Assembly: GCA_002084505.1 (NCBI GenBank)
Contig: NBLK01000014.1
Span: forward strand, 1-21,866
DNA length: 21,866 bases
From: Rickettsiaceae bacterium 4572_127
GTDB taxonomy: Bacteria > Pseudomonadota > Alphaproteobacteria > Rs-D84 > NBLK01
Direction of reading: 5' to 3'
Both the position numbers and the translations under genes were made by a program. Below the pieces are notes generated by a model that was not told the DNA's origin, searched no databases, and saw nothing but the letters and a program-made list of their open reading frames with translations. This document shows, piece by piece, positions 7,110-13,346 of this stretch; positions within the stretch are counted from its first letter, which is position 1; each line of letters opens with the position of its first letter.

Positions 7110-7733
7110 ATGACAGATATTATAAAGATATTAGATTTTTTAAAATTAACCGAGCGATTAAAATTTGAATTAAGACATAGCTGGTCTTCAAATGGACGAC
7201 AAGAAAGTGTTGCGGAGCATACTTTTGACATGAGTTTAATTGCTATATTAGTCCACGAAAAAGTGGAAAATAAAATAAATATCTTAAAAGTTTTAAAAAT
7301 GATTATTTATCATGATTTGGTTGAAATTATAAACGGTGATATTCCAGCTTTTGAAAAAAGCAAAAGAAAAGAAACAAAAGAAGAAGACGAGCAAAAAGCT
7401 ATTGTGCAATTACAAAAAATGCTTCCTCCTAAATTAGGACAAGAATTGTTTGAGCTTTTTAATGAGTTTGAAGAGCTAAAAACGAATGAAGCTAAATTTG
7501 CAAAATCAATAGATAAAATTCAATTGCAAATTCAACATAATCTTGCAGATATAAAAACTTGGATTCCAATTGAATATAAAAGAGTTTATACTTCACGAAT
7601 GAAACACTGTGAGCATGATAAATTTCTAAAAAAGTTTTGTGGGAAAGTTATTGAGCAAGCTGAAGAGAAAATGCAAAAAGCAGGAATTGATACAGATAAA
7701 ATTAAAACAGAATTGAACTTAGATAAAAATTAA
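7110..7733 (+). CDS. HD-domain phosphohydrolase (YfbR/HDDC2-like)
   Basis: A 207-residue HD-superfamily protein of the 5'-deoxynucleotidase type, metal-dependent enzymes that remove phosphate from deoxynucleoside monophosphates. Expected metal and substrate residues are present: RHSW near the start, ESVAEH with H37, YHD with H68-D69, VEIINGDI with E72 and D77, and KSIDKIQ with D135. The order and spacing match the YfbR/HDDC2 branch. The C-terminal 60 residues are charged and helical. ATG 7110 follows AAGGAAAG. The gene is bracketed by inverted copies of a hairpin repeat (7034-7090 and 7740-7794, the latter 6 bp past the stop) and occupies the place of waaA between the acyltransferase and lpxK. 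Nucleotide-pool housekeeping is the likely job. Confidence 0.88.
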   Translation: MTDIIKILDFLKLTERLKFELRHSWSSNGRQESVAEHTFDMSLIAILVHEKVENKINILKVLKMIIYHDLVEIINGDIPAFEKSKRKETKEEDEQKAIVQLQKMLPPKLGQELFELFNEFEELKTNEAKFAKSIDKIQLQIQHNLADIKTWIPIEYKRVYTSRMKHCEHDKFLKKFCGKVIEQAEEKMQKAGIDTDKIKTELNLDKN

Positions 7734-7739
7734 AAAGCG

Positions 7740-7794
7740 ACCCCTCCCCAAAATAGCAGAGCTATTTTGACCCTCCCACAAGGGGAGGGTGATA
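7740..7794 (-). repeat. G-rich double hairpin repeat, copy 3
   Basis: Inverted copy of 7034-7090. ACCCCTCCCC, then AAAATAGC-AGA-GCTATTTT, then CCCTCCCACAAGGGGAGGG. It begins just after the HD gene stop codon, so it is probably present in the 3' end of that mRNA, where the hairpins could slow decay. Confidence 0.8.
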
Positions 7795-7874
7795 GACTGA
7801 ATTTGTAATTGAAAATTTTGGCGATAACAATACGGCTTTGCTGTATTAAAATTACCGTGGTTAAGAAAGAAATA

Positions 7875-8807
7875 ATGAAAAAAGTATTTAGATTTTTGTT
7901 AAAATTACTGGCGCCGATTGGGTGGTTGTATTTTCTTGGGACTAAGATTCGCATGAAATTAGTGCTTTCATATAGAACTGCTGTTCCCGTAATTTGTGTC
8001 GGAAATATAATGGTCGGTGGAACAGGAAAAACTCCGCTCGCGGTTGAAATAATTAGATATTTTCAGACTAAGGGAAAAAATCCACATATAATTTCTAGGG
8101 GATACGGCGGGCGACTCAAAAACATAAAAATAGACAAAAATCACACTGCAAAAGAAGTCGGCGATGAGCCTCTAATGTTGTCTAAATATACTACTGTCTG
8201 GGTCGGTGCAAATCGAAAAAATATCGCTAAAATGGCTATTAGGGCAGGCGCGGACATACTAGTCATGGACGACGGATTTCAAAATAAATCAATTCGCAAA
8301 GATTTTTCAATACTAGTTTTTGACGGAAAAGTTGGCATAGGAAATGGAATGGGATTGCCAATTGGTCGCTTGCGAGAATCACTTTCTTCTGGACTAAAAC
8401 GAGCAAATGCAGTTGTGATTGTTGGAAAAGATAAAACTAAATTAGCTAAAAAAATAAACAAAAGAGTTCCTGTTTTTTTCGCCGATGTTGCCCCTGAAAA
8501 AATCCCTGATATGAGAAAAAGATATTTAGCTTTTGCAGGAATTGGACGACCTGAAAAATTCTATGAAAGTTTGACGAATTTAGGAACACGAGTAATTGAA
8601 ACTCATTCTTTTCCAGATCATTATAATTACAAAACTAGTGATTTAAAGCGATTGAAAAATCGTGCCGAAAAAGAAAATTTAACACTAATTACCACTGAAA
8701 AAGATTTCGTGAGAATACCAAAAAAATTCCAAAAAGATATTATAGCCTTTCCAATTAAAATGGTCTTTCAAAAACAAATCTTTTTTACATTGCTTGGAAG
8801 GTTTTAG
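7875..8807 (+). CDS. lpxK: Tetraacyldisaccharide 4'-kinase (lipid A biosynthesis)
   Basis: LpxK phosphorylates the 4' position of the tetraacyl disaccharide to give lipid IVA at the inner membrane. The 310-residue product has the family start (LLKLLAPIGWLYFLGTKIR, a membrane-contacting helix), PVICVGNIMVGGTGKTPL with the P-loop at about 48-54, IISRGYGG, and VMDDGFQN, all hallmarks of LpxK. The frame is open upstream to a TTG at 7809, but ATG 7875 with AAGAAAG before it matches where the family begins. A small hairpin, AATACGGC-TTT-GCTGTATT (about 7833-7851), lies in the leader. Together with the DUF374 acyltransferase upstream it indicates that the organism makes lipid A. Confidence 0.95.
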   Translation: MKKVFRFLLKLLAPIGWLYFLGTKIRMKLVLSYRTAVPVICVGNIMVGGTGKTPLAVEIIRYFQTKGKNPHIISRGYGGRLKNIKIDKNHTAKEVGDEPLMLSKYTTVWVGANRKNIAKMAIRAGADILVMDDGFQNKSIRKDFSILVFDGKVGIGNGMGLPIGRLRESLSSGLKRANAVVIVGKDKTKLAKKINKRVPVFFADVAPEKIPDMRKRYLAFAGIGRPEKFYESLTNLGTRVIETHSFPDHYNYKTSDLKRLKNRAEKENLTLITTEKDFVRIPKKFQKDIIAFPIKMVFQKQIFFTLLGRF

Positions 8808-8849
8808 GGAAAAAAATAAACTTATTTTATAAATTAAAGTTACAAAATA

Positions 8850-9050
8850 AAAAAAGAGAGTTTCACCGACGGGAGTGATTGGTTTATCGTTAAAAAATTA
8901 TTTACGGGGTAAATGATTTTAAGATAAATTCGAGTGAAACGAACGGTTTTTGTACTTATCGTATTGAAAGATGACATATTTTGATATGTTATTTTCAAAC
9001 GAATTGGCATAATTTAAGAAAAGCATCAGCCGTTTTTGGCTCTGCTTTTT
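8850..9050 (+). ncRNA. Candidate structured RNA or leader between lpxK and ychF
   Basis: No gene fits in 8808-9110, but the DNA folds strongly. A nested stem is closed by GTTTCAC (8860-8866) with GTGAAAC (8934-8940), then GGTTTATC (8881-8888) with GATAAATT (8923-8930), TTAAAA (8890-8895) with TTTTAA (8917-8922), and ATTTAC (8900-8905) with GTAAAT (8909-8914) around a GGG loop. A second imperfect hairpin spans about 8966-8998. A third (AAAAGCA..AGCC/GGCT.TGCTTTT, 9019-9049) ends in a T-run like a terminator on the plus strand. No clear promoter was recognised, and the strand is inferred from the terminal T-run. A small RNA, an lpxK 3' UTR or a ychF leader are all possible. Confidence 0.35.
9019..9050 (+). 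terminator. Possible terminator upstream of ychF
   Basis: Outer stem AAAAGCA/TGCTTTT, a small bulge, inner stem AGCC/GGCT with loop GTTTTT, then one more T. It would end lpxK read-through or a small RNA before ychF. Confidence 0.5.
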
Positions 9051-9110
9051 GAAAAATTGTGCATTATGAGTGCAAAAAGCAATCACCAATATTAATATAG
9101 GAAATTTATT

Positions 9111-10199
9111 ATGGGATTTAAATGTGGGATAGTAGGGTTGCCGAATATAGGGAAATCTACGCTTTTTAATGCACTAACAAAGACTGCTTCGGCTCAGGCG
9201 GAGAACTATCCGTTCTGCACAATAGAACCAAATGTTGGGAAAATTGCAGTGCCTGATGCTCGTTTAGAAGTGTTGAAAAACATAGCAAATTCCGCTCAAA
9301 TAATTCCTGCTCAATTAGAATTTGTAGATATAGCAGGTCTCGTAAAAGGTGCTTCAAAAGGCGAAGGATTAGGAAATAAATTTCTCTCGCACATACGAGA
9401 AGTAGATGCAATTATTCATCTTTTGCGATGCTTTGAAGACACTGATATTACTCATACAGAGGGAGCTGTTGATCCAATTCGCGACAAAGAAATCATAGAG
9501 ACAGAATTACTTTTAGCGGATTTATCTTCGATTGAAAAACAGATTGCATCGCTAGAAAAAAAAGCTCGCGGAAATGATAAAGATGCACAAGAATTTCTAA
9601 CAGTTGCAGAAAAGATTCGCGAGAACTTAAACGATGGAATTCAGATTCGCAATGTTGAGCTTGATGAAGATGAAACAGCAATTGCTAAATCTTTTTTTCT
9701 AATAACCCAGAAGCCGATTCTTTATGTTTGCAATGTAGATGAAGATTCTGCATCAACAGGAAATGCTTTTTCAAATGATATAAAAAAAGAACACAAAACA
9801 GCTCAGATTATTTCTGTGGAAATTGAAAAAGAAATCGCACTTTTGAAAGATGAAAACGATAAAAATGATTTTCTAAATGATTTAGGATTGAGTGAAACTG
9901 GACTAGATAAAATAATTAAGGCAGGTTATGAATTACTAAATTTGGCAACTTATTTTACTGTTGGACCAAAAGAAACTCATGCATGGACTATAAAAAAAGG
10001 CATGTCTGCTCCCCAATCAGCAGGAAAAATTCACACGGATTTTGAAAAAGGATTTATTCGAGCTGAGGTTATTTCTTACAAAGATTATGTAGAAAACAAT
10101 GGCGAGGCAGGAGCAAAATCTGTTGGAAAACTTCAAAGCGTTGGGAAAGAATACATCACTTCTGACGGAGATGTTATGCATTTTCTATTTAATACTTGA
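9111..10199 (+). CDS. ychF: Ribosome-associated redox-responsive ATPase YchF
   Basis: A 362-residue Obg-like P-loop ATPase of the YchF/OLA1 family, which binds ribosomes and affects translation and stress responses. The G1 loop is GLPNIGKST (9-17), the G3 region is VDIAGLVKGASKGEGLGNKF, and the G4-like loop is NVDE. A coiled-coil insert follows (IEKQIASLEKKARGNDKDAQ and on). The C-terminal TGS domain runs from LATYFTVGPKETHAWTIKKG to the end SDGDVMHFLFNT. Length is normal. In many alphaproteobacteria ychF lies next to pth; here they are 8 kb apart. The ssrA promoter -35 box overlaps the ychF stop codon. Confidence 0.97.
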   Translation: MGFKCGIVGLPNIGKSTLFNALTKTASAQAENYPFCTIEPNVGKIAVPDARLEVLKNIANSAQIIPAQLEFVDIAGLVKGASKGEGLGNKFLSHIREVDAIIHLLRCFEDTDITHTEGAVDPIRDKEIIETELLLADLSSIEKQIASLEKKARGNDKDAQEFLTVAEKIRENLNDGIQIRNVELDEDETAIAKSFFLITQKPILYVCNVDEDSASTGNAFSNDIKKEHKTAQIISVEIEKEIALLKDENDKNDFLNDLGLSETGLDKIIKAGYELLNLATYFTVGPKETHAWTIKKGMSAPQSAGKIHTDFEKGFIRAEVISYKDYVENNGEAGAKSVGKLQSVGKEYITSDGDVMHFLFNT

Positions 10200-10224
10200 T
10201 TTTTAGTCGTTTTATCTCTATATT
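10196..10224 (+). promoter_or_regulatory. Promoter of ssrA
   Basis: TTGATT (10196-10201), a 17-bp spacer and TATATT (10219-10224). The -35 box overlaps the last codons of ychF. The start is expected near 10231, at the beginning of the acceptor-side tmRNA segment. Confidence 0.6.
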
Positions 10225-10230
10225 TAGTAT

Positions 10231-10530
10231 GTCAGCAATGACTATGACATTAAGAGACTAGATTGTAATAGACTTTTTGCACCTGGGGGCGGTACCCAGT
10301 GTCTCCACCATTTGAGGGGACAAAATAGCTATCGACATGAAGTAATAAAGAATTGTGTTATGTCCGAGTAAGACAACTCTCGTAAAACGGTTTCAAACCA
10401 AATAGTTGTAAATGAAAACAGCGATGGTCAGCTTAAATTGGCTGCCTAATTGGCATCCATAAGCGCAAATTCTTATTAGAAAATGATCCTTTTAAGTGAG
10501 GTTCGGGGAGCCTAGCAACATAATTCCCCA
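10231..10530 (+). ncRNA. ssrA: Transfer-messenger RNA, circularly permuted two-piece type
   Basis: tmRNA rescues stalled ribosomes and tags the nascent protein for proteolysis. The gene is permuted as in alphaproteobacteria: the acceptor 3' strand comes first. UGUCUCC-ACCA ends at 10310, a 5-nt spacer (TTTGA) follows, then the 5' strand GGGGACA (10316-10322). These pair over 7 bp and include the G3-U wobble that alanyl-tRNA synthetase recognises. A T-arm-like stem CTGGG/CCCAG (10283-10299) carries the non-canonical loop GGCGGTA. After GGGGACAAAATAG comes ATCGACA, matching the tmRNA D region. A pseudoknot-1 region with CCGAG and CUCGUAAAA follows, then the tag frame at 10408-10449. A 6-bp hairpin AGGTTC-GGG-GAGCCT (10499-10513) is near the 3' end. 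The outer limits are approximate. Confidence 0.92.
10408..10449 (+). other. tmRNA proteolysis-tag reading frame
   Basis: Preceded by the conserved resume context AATAGTT, the frame reads GTA AAT GAA AAC and so on to GCT GCC TAA. This gives the tag VNENSDGQLKLAA after the charged Ala. The LAA end is the classic ClpXP/ClpAP degron. The resume codon is GUA (Val) where GCA (Ala) is most common. Confidence 0.85.
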
Positions 10531-10534
10531 TTAT

Positions 10535-10731
10535 AAGTAAATCTAAATAGATATTCTAATTTTTTTAATCGATATTAAATTAACAACTCTATTGTTGATT
10601 GCTCTTTTTAATTTTTTTCTATTTATTTTTCCGTTTTTTTAAACTCCGTGTTTTACACGAAGTTTCAAAAAACGAAAAAATCTCTAAGAAAAACTTTTAA
10701 AAATATCAATAATATATATTTAGATTTACTT
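10535..10731. mobile_element. MITE-like element E2 (197 bp)
   Basis: The left end AAGTAAATCTAAATA (10535-10549) is the exact complement of the right end TATTTAGATTTACTT (10717-10731); similarity continues inward with one mismatch. TA flanks both ends. The interior holds a long imperfect palindrome (10626-10679). The segment AAAAATCTCTAA near the right end also occurs near the right end of E3, which supports common descent. It lies directly behind ssrA and ends on the stop codon of the XRE gene. Confidence 0.65.
10626..10679. repeat. Long imperfect palindrome inside E2
   Basis: A stem of about 25 bp centred on 10652-10654: TTTTT, CG, TTTTTT, AAACT, CGTGT on the left against ACACG, AGTTT, AAAAAA, CG, AAAAA on the right, with four single mismatches or bulges. 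It may be a large hairpin in RNA reading out of ssrA, but no T-run follows the stem. Confidence 0.6.
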
Positions 10732-11069
10732 TAGAAACTTTCTATAAAAGACAATAATGTGATTTTTGATTGAGGTTGGAGTTTGTAATATGATCTCAAA
10801 AATCTGGTTGTTTGGATGTCATTTATAAAAATTTTCTCCTCTTCTTTTTTGTCACAAAAAACTTCCATTGAGATTTCTAAAATTTTACTAACTTTATATA
10901 ATCTTCCTGCAGTAATTCTATTTTCGCCTGATTCGTATTTTTGGAGCTGTTGAAACGAGACTCCTATTTCGCCTGCGAGTTGTTTTTGAGACATGCGGGA
11001 ATTTTTGCGAAAAAATTTGATTCTTTCGCCGATATACCTATCTATGGTTGACTCAGTTCTAGTATTCAT
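10731..11069 (-). CDS. XRE-family transcriptional regulator
   Basis: A 112-residue protein with a Cro/C1-type helix-turn-helix at about residues 13-68: IGERIKFFRKNSRMSQKQLAGEIGVSFQQLQKYESGENRITAGRLYKVSKIL. The C-terminal segment RFLRSYYKLQPQSKITLLSFIESF resembles the end of a regulator type common in alphaproteobacteria. It probably acts as a dimeric DNA-binding repressor or activator; targets are unknown. The gene is sandwiched between MITE-like elements. E2 ends on the first base of the TTA complement of its stop codon, and E3 begins 18 bp before its start, so its promoter probably lies in E3. ATG 11069 follows AAAGGAAT. The C-terminus may have been trimmed when E2 inserted. Confidence 0.88.
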   Translation of the reverse strand: MNTRTESTIDRYIGERIKFFRKNSRMSQKQLAGEIGVSFQQLQKYESGENRITAGRLYKVSKILEISMEVFCDKKEEEKIFINDIQTTRFLRSYYKLQPQSKITLLSFIESF

Positions 11070-11087
11070 ATATAATTCCTTTATTAA

Positions 11088-11290
11088 TATAGTAAAACTA
11101 AATACTAATCTAATATTTTTGTTTATTTTTTTACTAGTTTTATTATTTTTGGATAAACAACTTTTAAGTTTTTTTTGTGCTTTTTAACAATTTAAGTAAA
11201 AATGGGTCATACCCAATTCCACTGAAACTGATTAAAAATCTCTAAAAAATCTTCTTAAAATTTGTTTAATCATTATTTAGTTTTACTATA
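11088..11290. mobile_element. MITE-like element E3 (203 bp)
   Basis: TATAGTAAAACTAAATA (11088-11104) is the exact complement of 11274-11290. The TIR differs by one base from that of E1 (T to A at the ninth position), and the outermost bases are TA. It fills most of the gap between the divergent XRE genes. Its right end, reading outward, offers TTTAAT (11265-11270), a 16-bp spacer and TATAAC (11287-11292), a possible promoter toward the gene at 11381. Confidence 0.65.
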
Positions 11291-11305
11291 ACATTTATTT
11301 TTAGG

Positions 11306-11333
11306 TTGTAATTATATTTTAACACAATAAAAT
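11306..11333 (+). promoter_or_regulatory. Possible promoter of the second XRE gene
   Basis: TTGTAA (11306-11311), a 16-bp spacer and TAAAAT (11328-11333), about 45 bp before ATG 11381. It competes as a candidate with the outward promoter-like boxes in the right end of E3. Confidence 0.4.
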
Positions 11334-11380
11334 ATGTTTGCAAGTAAAAAATACATAAAAAAGCAGGAAGAACAAATTTT

Positions 11381-11824
11381 ATGAAAGAAAGATTGAAATT
11401 AATTAGAAAAGAGCTAGGTAAAACTCAGATTGAAATGGCGGAATTGCTGGGAGTTGGCAAGGCTACTATGCAAAATTATGAATATGGAAAAACTAAGCCG
11501 TCAGCGAATGCTTTATCAAAATTGAAAGAATTAGGATTTAATTCTAATTGGCTTTTATATGGAACAGAGGGGATGTATCAGTCTGGTTTTGAGATTAGTG
11601 AGAGTTCAAACTTTACTCCTGAATTTTCTAGGAAATTTCTTTATGCGTCTTTCGATAAAATTATTTCTCTTTATGTGAAGGCAGGGAAAATTCTGGAAGA
11701 TGGATTTGCTAATTCTGTTGTTGGTGAAATAAATCAGATTTTAATTAGAGCTCAAACGGAACGAGAAACAGAAATAATGTTAGAGCATTTTTTAGAACGA
11801 ATTACTTCTAAGTTTAAAATTTAA
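11381..11824 (+). CDS. XRE-family regulator, phage-repressor-like
   Basis: A 147-residue protein. Residues 1-53 form a Cro/C1 helix-turn-helix (MKERLKLIRKELGKTQ, then MAELLGVGKATMQNYEYG). After it comes LKELGFNSNWLLYGTEGMY, the N-x-NWLLxGxG pattern seen in many phage and integrative-element repressors. The C-terminal half (about 80-147) is helical and may mediate oligomerisation; no S24 peptidase Ser/Lys pair is seen, so RecA-driven self-cleavage is unlikely. It starts at ATG 11381 after GGAAGAAC. It lies divergent to the other XRE gene with E3 between them. No phage structural or integrase genes are near, so it may be a domesticated or solitary regulator. Confidence 0.87.
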   Translation: MKERLKLIRKELGKTQIEMAELLGVGKATMQNYEYGKTKPSANALSKLKELGFNSNWLLYGTEGMYQSGFEISESSNFTPEFSRKFLYASFDKIISLYVKAGKILEDGFANSVVGEINQILIRAQTERETEIMLEHFLERITSKFKI

Positions 11825-11852
11825 GGCTCTTTTCTAAACTATATGTGTTTTT

Positions 11853-12013
11853 TACCCCTCACCCTGTCCCTCTCCCGCAAGGGGAGAGGCGACGAAATTC
11901 TCAATAATTTTTTCTTTTCTCATTACTTTCTTTGCGAATCATTAAAGTTGCTGAGTAAAATCTATTTTTCAAACTCGGTCTCCGCCTCTCCCCTTGCGGG
12001 AGAGGTCGAGACA
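11853..12013 (+). repeat. Long repeat family, copy B (partial)
   Basis: It starts TACCCCTCACCCTGTCCCTC and ends with the hairpin CTCTCCCCTTGCGGGAGAG and GTCGAG. It matches the reverse complement of 648-849 strongly over 45 bp at each end and weakly in the middle. The outer terminus found in copy A (GGGTGAGGGGTA) is missing here. It is the main content of the 11825-12141 gap, and the open frame inside it (11843-12031) is not a gene. Confidence 0.7.
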
Positions 12014-12141
12014 CACACAAAATGGAATTGAGCCAAAAAAATAAAAAAACAATAAATTTTGTTATTGCAATTAAATCTAAGAGTTGATAGTTTTTATATA
12101 AGTTCTTTTAATAAAAGAGAATGAAAAAGAAAGGAAACATC

Positions 12142-12618
12142 ATGAAATTTAAAAATATACTTATCTCAGCAAGTGCGATTCTTGCTCTAACTGCATGTGA
12201 TAAAATGAAGAATTTATCATTTAATTCTTTAAAATCTACATCATTAACAAGAACTAGTGGGGATGGAAAAACACCTAAAACAGCGATAGTTGTAAATCCT
12301 ACTCTACTTTATAAAACAGCAAACACGACTCCACTTACTGTAGAAGACAATATCCGTTATTTCTATGCGAAGTTAAACAGCCTTAACACATATAGTTTTG
12401 AAGCAGTAGGAACTGGTTATCCAAATATGTATCTTTACAAATTATCTCAATGTAAAACAGATAATTCTTGCTATGGAGAACCACTAGCGTCAACAACCAC
12501 AAAAACAAGAGATCAATTTACTTTTTCTCCAACATCTTCTGATGAATATATAGTTAAAATAATTCTCTATTCTGGAAGCAAATGGACAGGCGGATTAAAA
12601 CATAAAATTATTAAATAG
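12142..12618 (+). CDS. Lipoprotein with a possible PPC-like domain
   Basis: A 158-residue predicted lipoprotein. The signal sequence MKFKNILISASAILALTAC ends in the lipobox LTAC, giving lipidated Cys19; the residue after it is Asp, which in enteric bacteria favours inner-membrane retention. The mature part has a Ser/Thr-rich linker and then a beta-rich segment (about 60-158: NTYSFEAVGTGYPNMYLYKL, then DQFTFSPTSSDEYIVKIILYSG) resembling a bacterial pre-peptidase C-terminal domain, a non-catalytic beta-sandwich in secreted proteins. That match is by pattern only. Two further Cys (QCKTDNSC) could form a disulfide. The ATG at 12142 is chosen over 12121 because AAAGGAAA lies 5-6 nt upstream and the signal peptide begins there. 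Confidence 0.8.
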   Translation: MKFKNILISASAILALTACDKMKNLSFNSLKSTSLTRTSGDGKTPKTAIVVNPTLLYKTANTTPLTVEDNIRYFYAKLNSLNTYSFEAVGTGYPNMYLYKLSQCKTDNSCYGEPLASTTTKTRDQFTFSPTSSDEYIVKIILYSGSKWTGGLKHKIIK

Positions 12619-12623
12619 TTATA

Positions 12624-12654
12624 AAAAAAGCTCTCTTTTATAGAGAGCTTTTTT
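12624..12654 (+). terminator. Intrinsic terminator after the lipoprotein gene
   Basis: GCTCTCT (12630-12636), loop TTTAT, AGAGAGC (12642-12648), then six T. The A-run before the stem makes it possibly bidirectional. It ends just before the ribosome site of the next gene, so the two genes are only partly coupled. Confidence 0.9.
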
Positions 12655-12667
12655 AGAAGGAAAAAAA

Positions 12668-13318
12668 ATGAATAAAAAAAATATCTTTGGTCTTGATTTC
12701 GGAGAAATAATGGGATCTGTAAAAGAATTACAAAATGCTTTTGCTGATGGACTAGATGCTACAAAAAAAGTTAATGAAGCAGTAGCTTCTGAAATGTCTC
12801 CAACTCATAAAGTTTTAGTAAATGCTGAGTTTTCTGCAAATGTTGAGGGACATAAATATTATGCAAAAGCTAAGCTGGAATATCATGTTGATTTAGACTC
12901 AATTTTAAGTGCTAAAACAGGAGATATTGCCTCTTTGTTGAGTGGGTTTGGACTAAGTAAAAAAGAGCAAGGGCAGGCAACAGAACAGCTTAGTATGCCC
13001 AGAACAACAGGGGTTTTGAAAAAACATACTTTAGAAGAATTGATTCTTTCTGATGAAACAGGAAAGGTAAAAACAGACTTAAATAAAAATGCTCCACTTT
13101 TGATAACTTTGAATGGAGAAAAATTACAAATTACATTTGAGGGAGCTTTTACATACCCGAAAACTTCTGCTTTTTATGCAATTCCTAAAAAAGAAAATAT
13201 GGAAAAACATGTTGTTCTTCAGGCTAAAAATTTAGATAAAAAAACATCTTTTTCTTGGGTTGAAAAACAAAATAACTCCCTGAATGTTAATGGGACAATT
13301 AAAATAATTAAATTGTAG
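12668..13318 (+). CDS. Protein of unknown function
   Basis: A 216-residue protein I do not recognise. No signal peptide or membrane segment is visible. The first 45 residues look helical (GEIMGSVKELQNAFADGLDATKKVNEAVASEM). The rest alternates short hydrophobic and charged stretches typical of beta strands (VLVNAEFSANVEGHKYYAKA, PLLITLNGEKLQITFEGAF, then SLNVNGTIKIIKL at the end). Codon use is like its neighbours. ATG 12668 follows AGAAGGAAAAAAA. It comes 13 bp after the lipoprotein terminator. No function can be named. Confidence 0.75.
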   Translation: MNKKNIFGLDFGEIMGSVKELQNAFADGLDATKKVNEAVASEMSPTHKVLVNAEFSANVEGHKYYAKAKLEYHVDLDSILSAKTGDIASLLSGFGLSKKEQGQATEQLSMPRTTGVLKKHTLEELILSDETGKVKTDLNKNAPLLITLNGEKLQITFEGAFTYPKTSAFYAIPKKENMEKHVVLQAKNLDKKTSFSWVEKQNNSLNVNGTIKIIKL

Positions 13319-13346
13319 CTTTTGTTAGTTGCGAAAGAACTTTGTT

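Noticed and set aside
7809..7874. Extended lpxK start at TTG 7809
   Set aside because: The extra 22 residues lack LpxK homology and a ribosome site; ATG 7875 fits the family N-terminus.
10881..11290. MITE termini as operators of the two divergent XRE regulators
   Set aside because: The same paired termini at the same 200-bp spacing occur at 348-549, far from either regulator, so a mobile element explains more. Binding by the regulators is not excluded and is mentioned as an alternative.
11381..11824. Prophage centred on the repressor-like gene
   Set aside because: No integrase, structural, lysis or replication gene of phage type lies nearby; flanking genes are chromosomal core or repeats.
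11843..12031. Open frame of 62 codons in copy B of the long repeat
   Set aside because: The LPLTLSLSRKGRGDE-type peptide is a translation of the GC-rich hairpin ends, not a gene.
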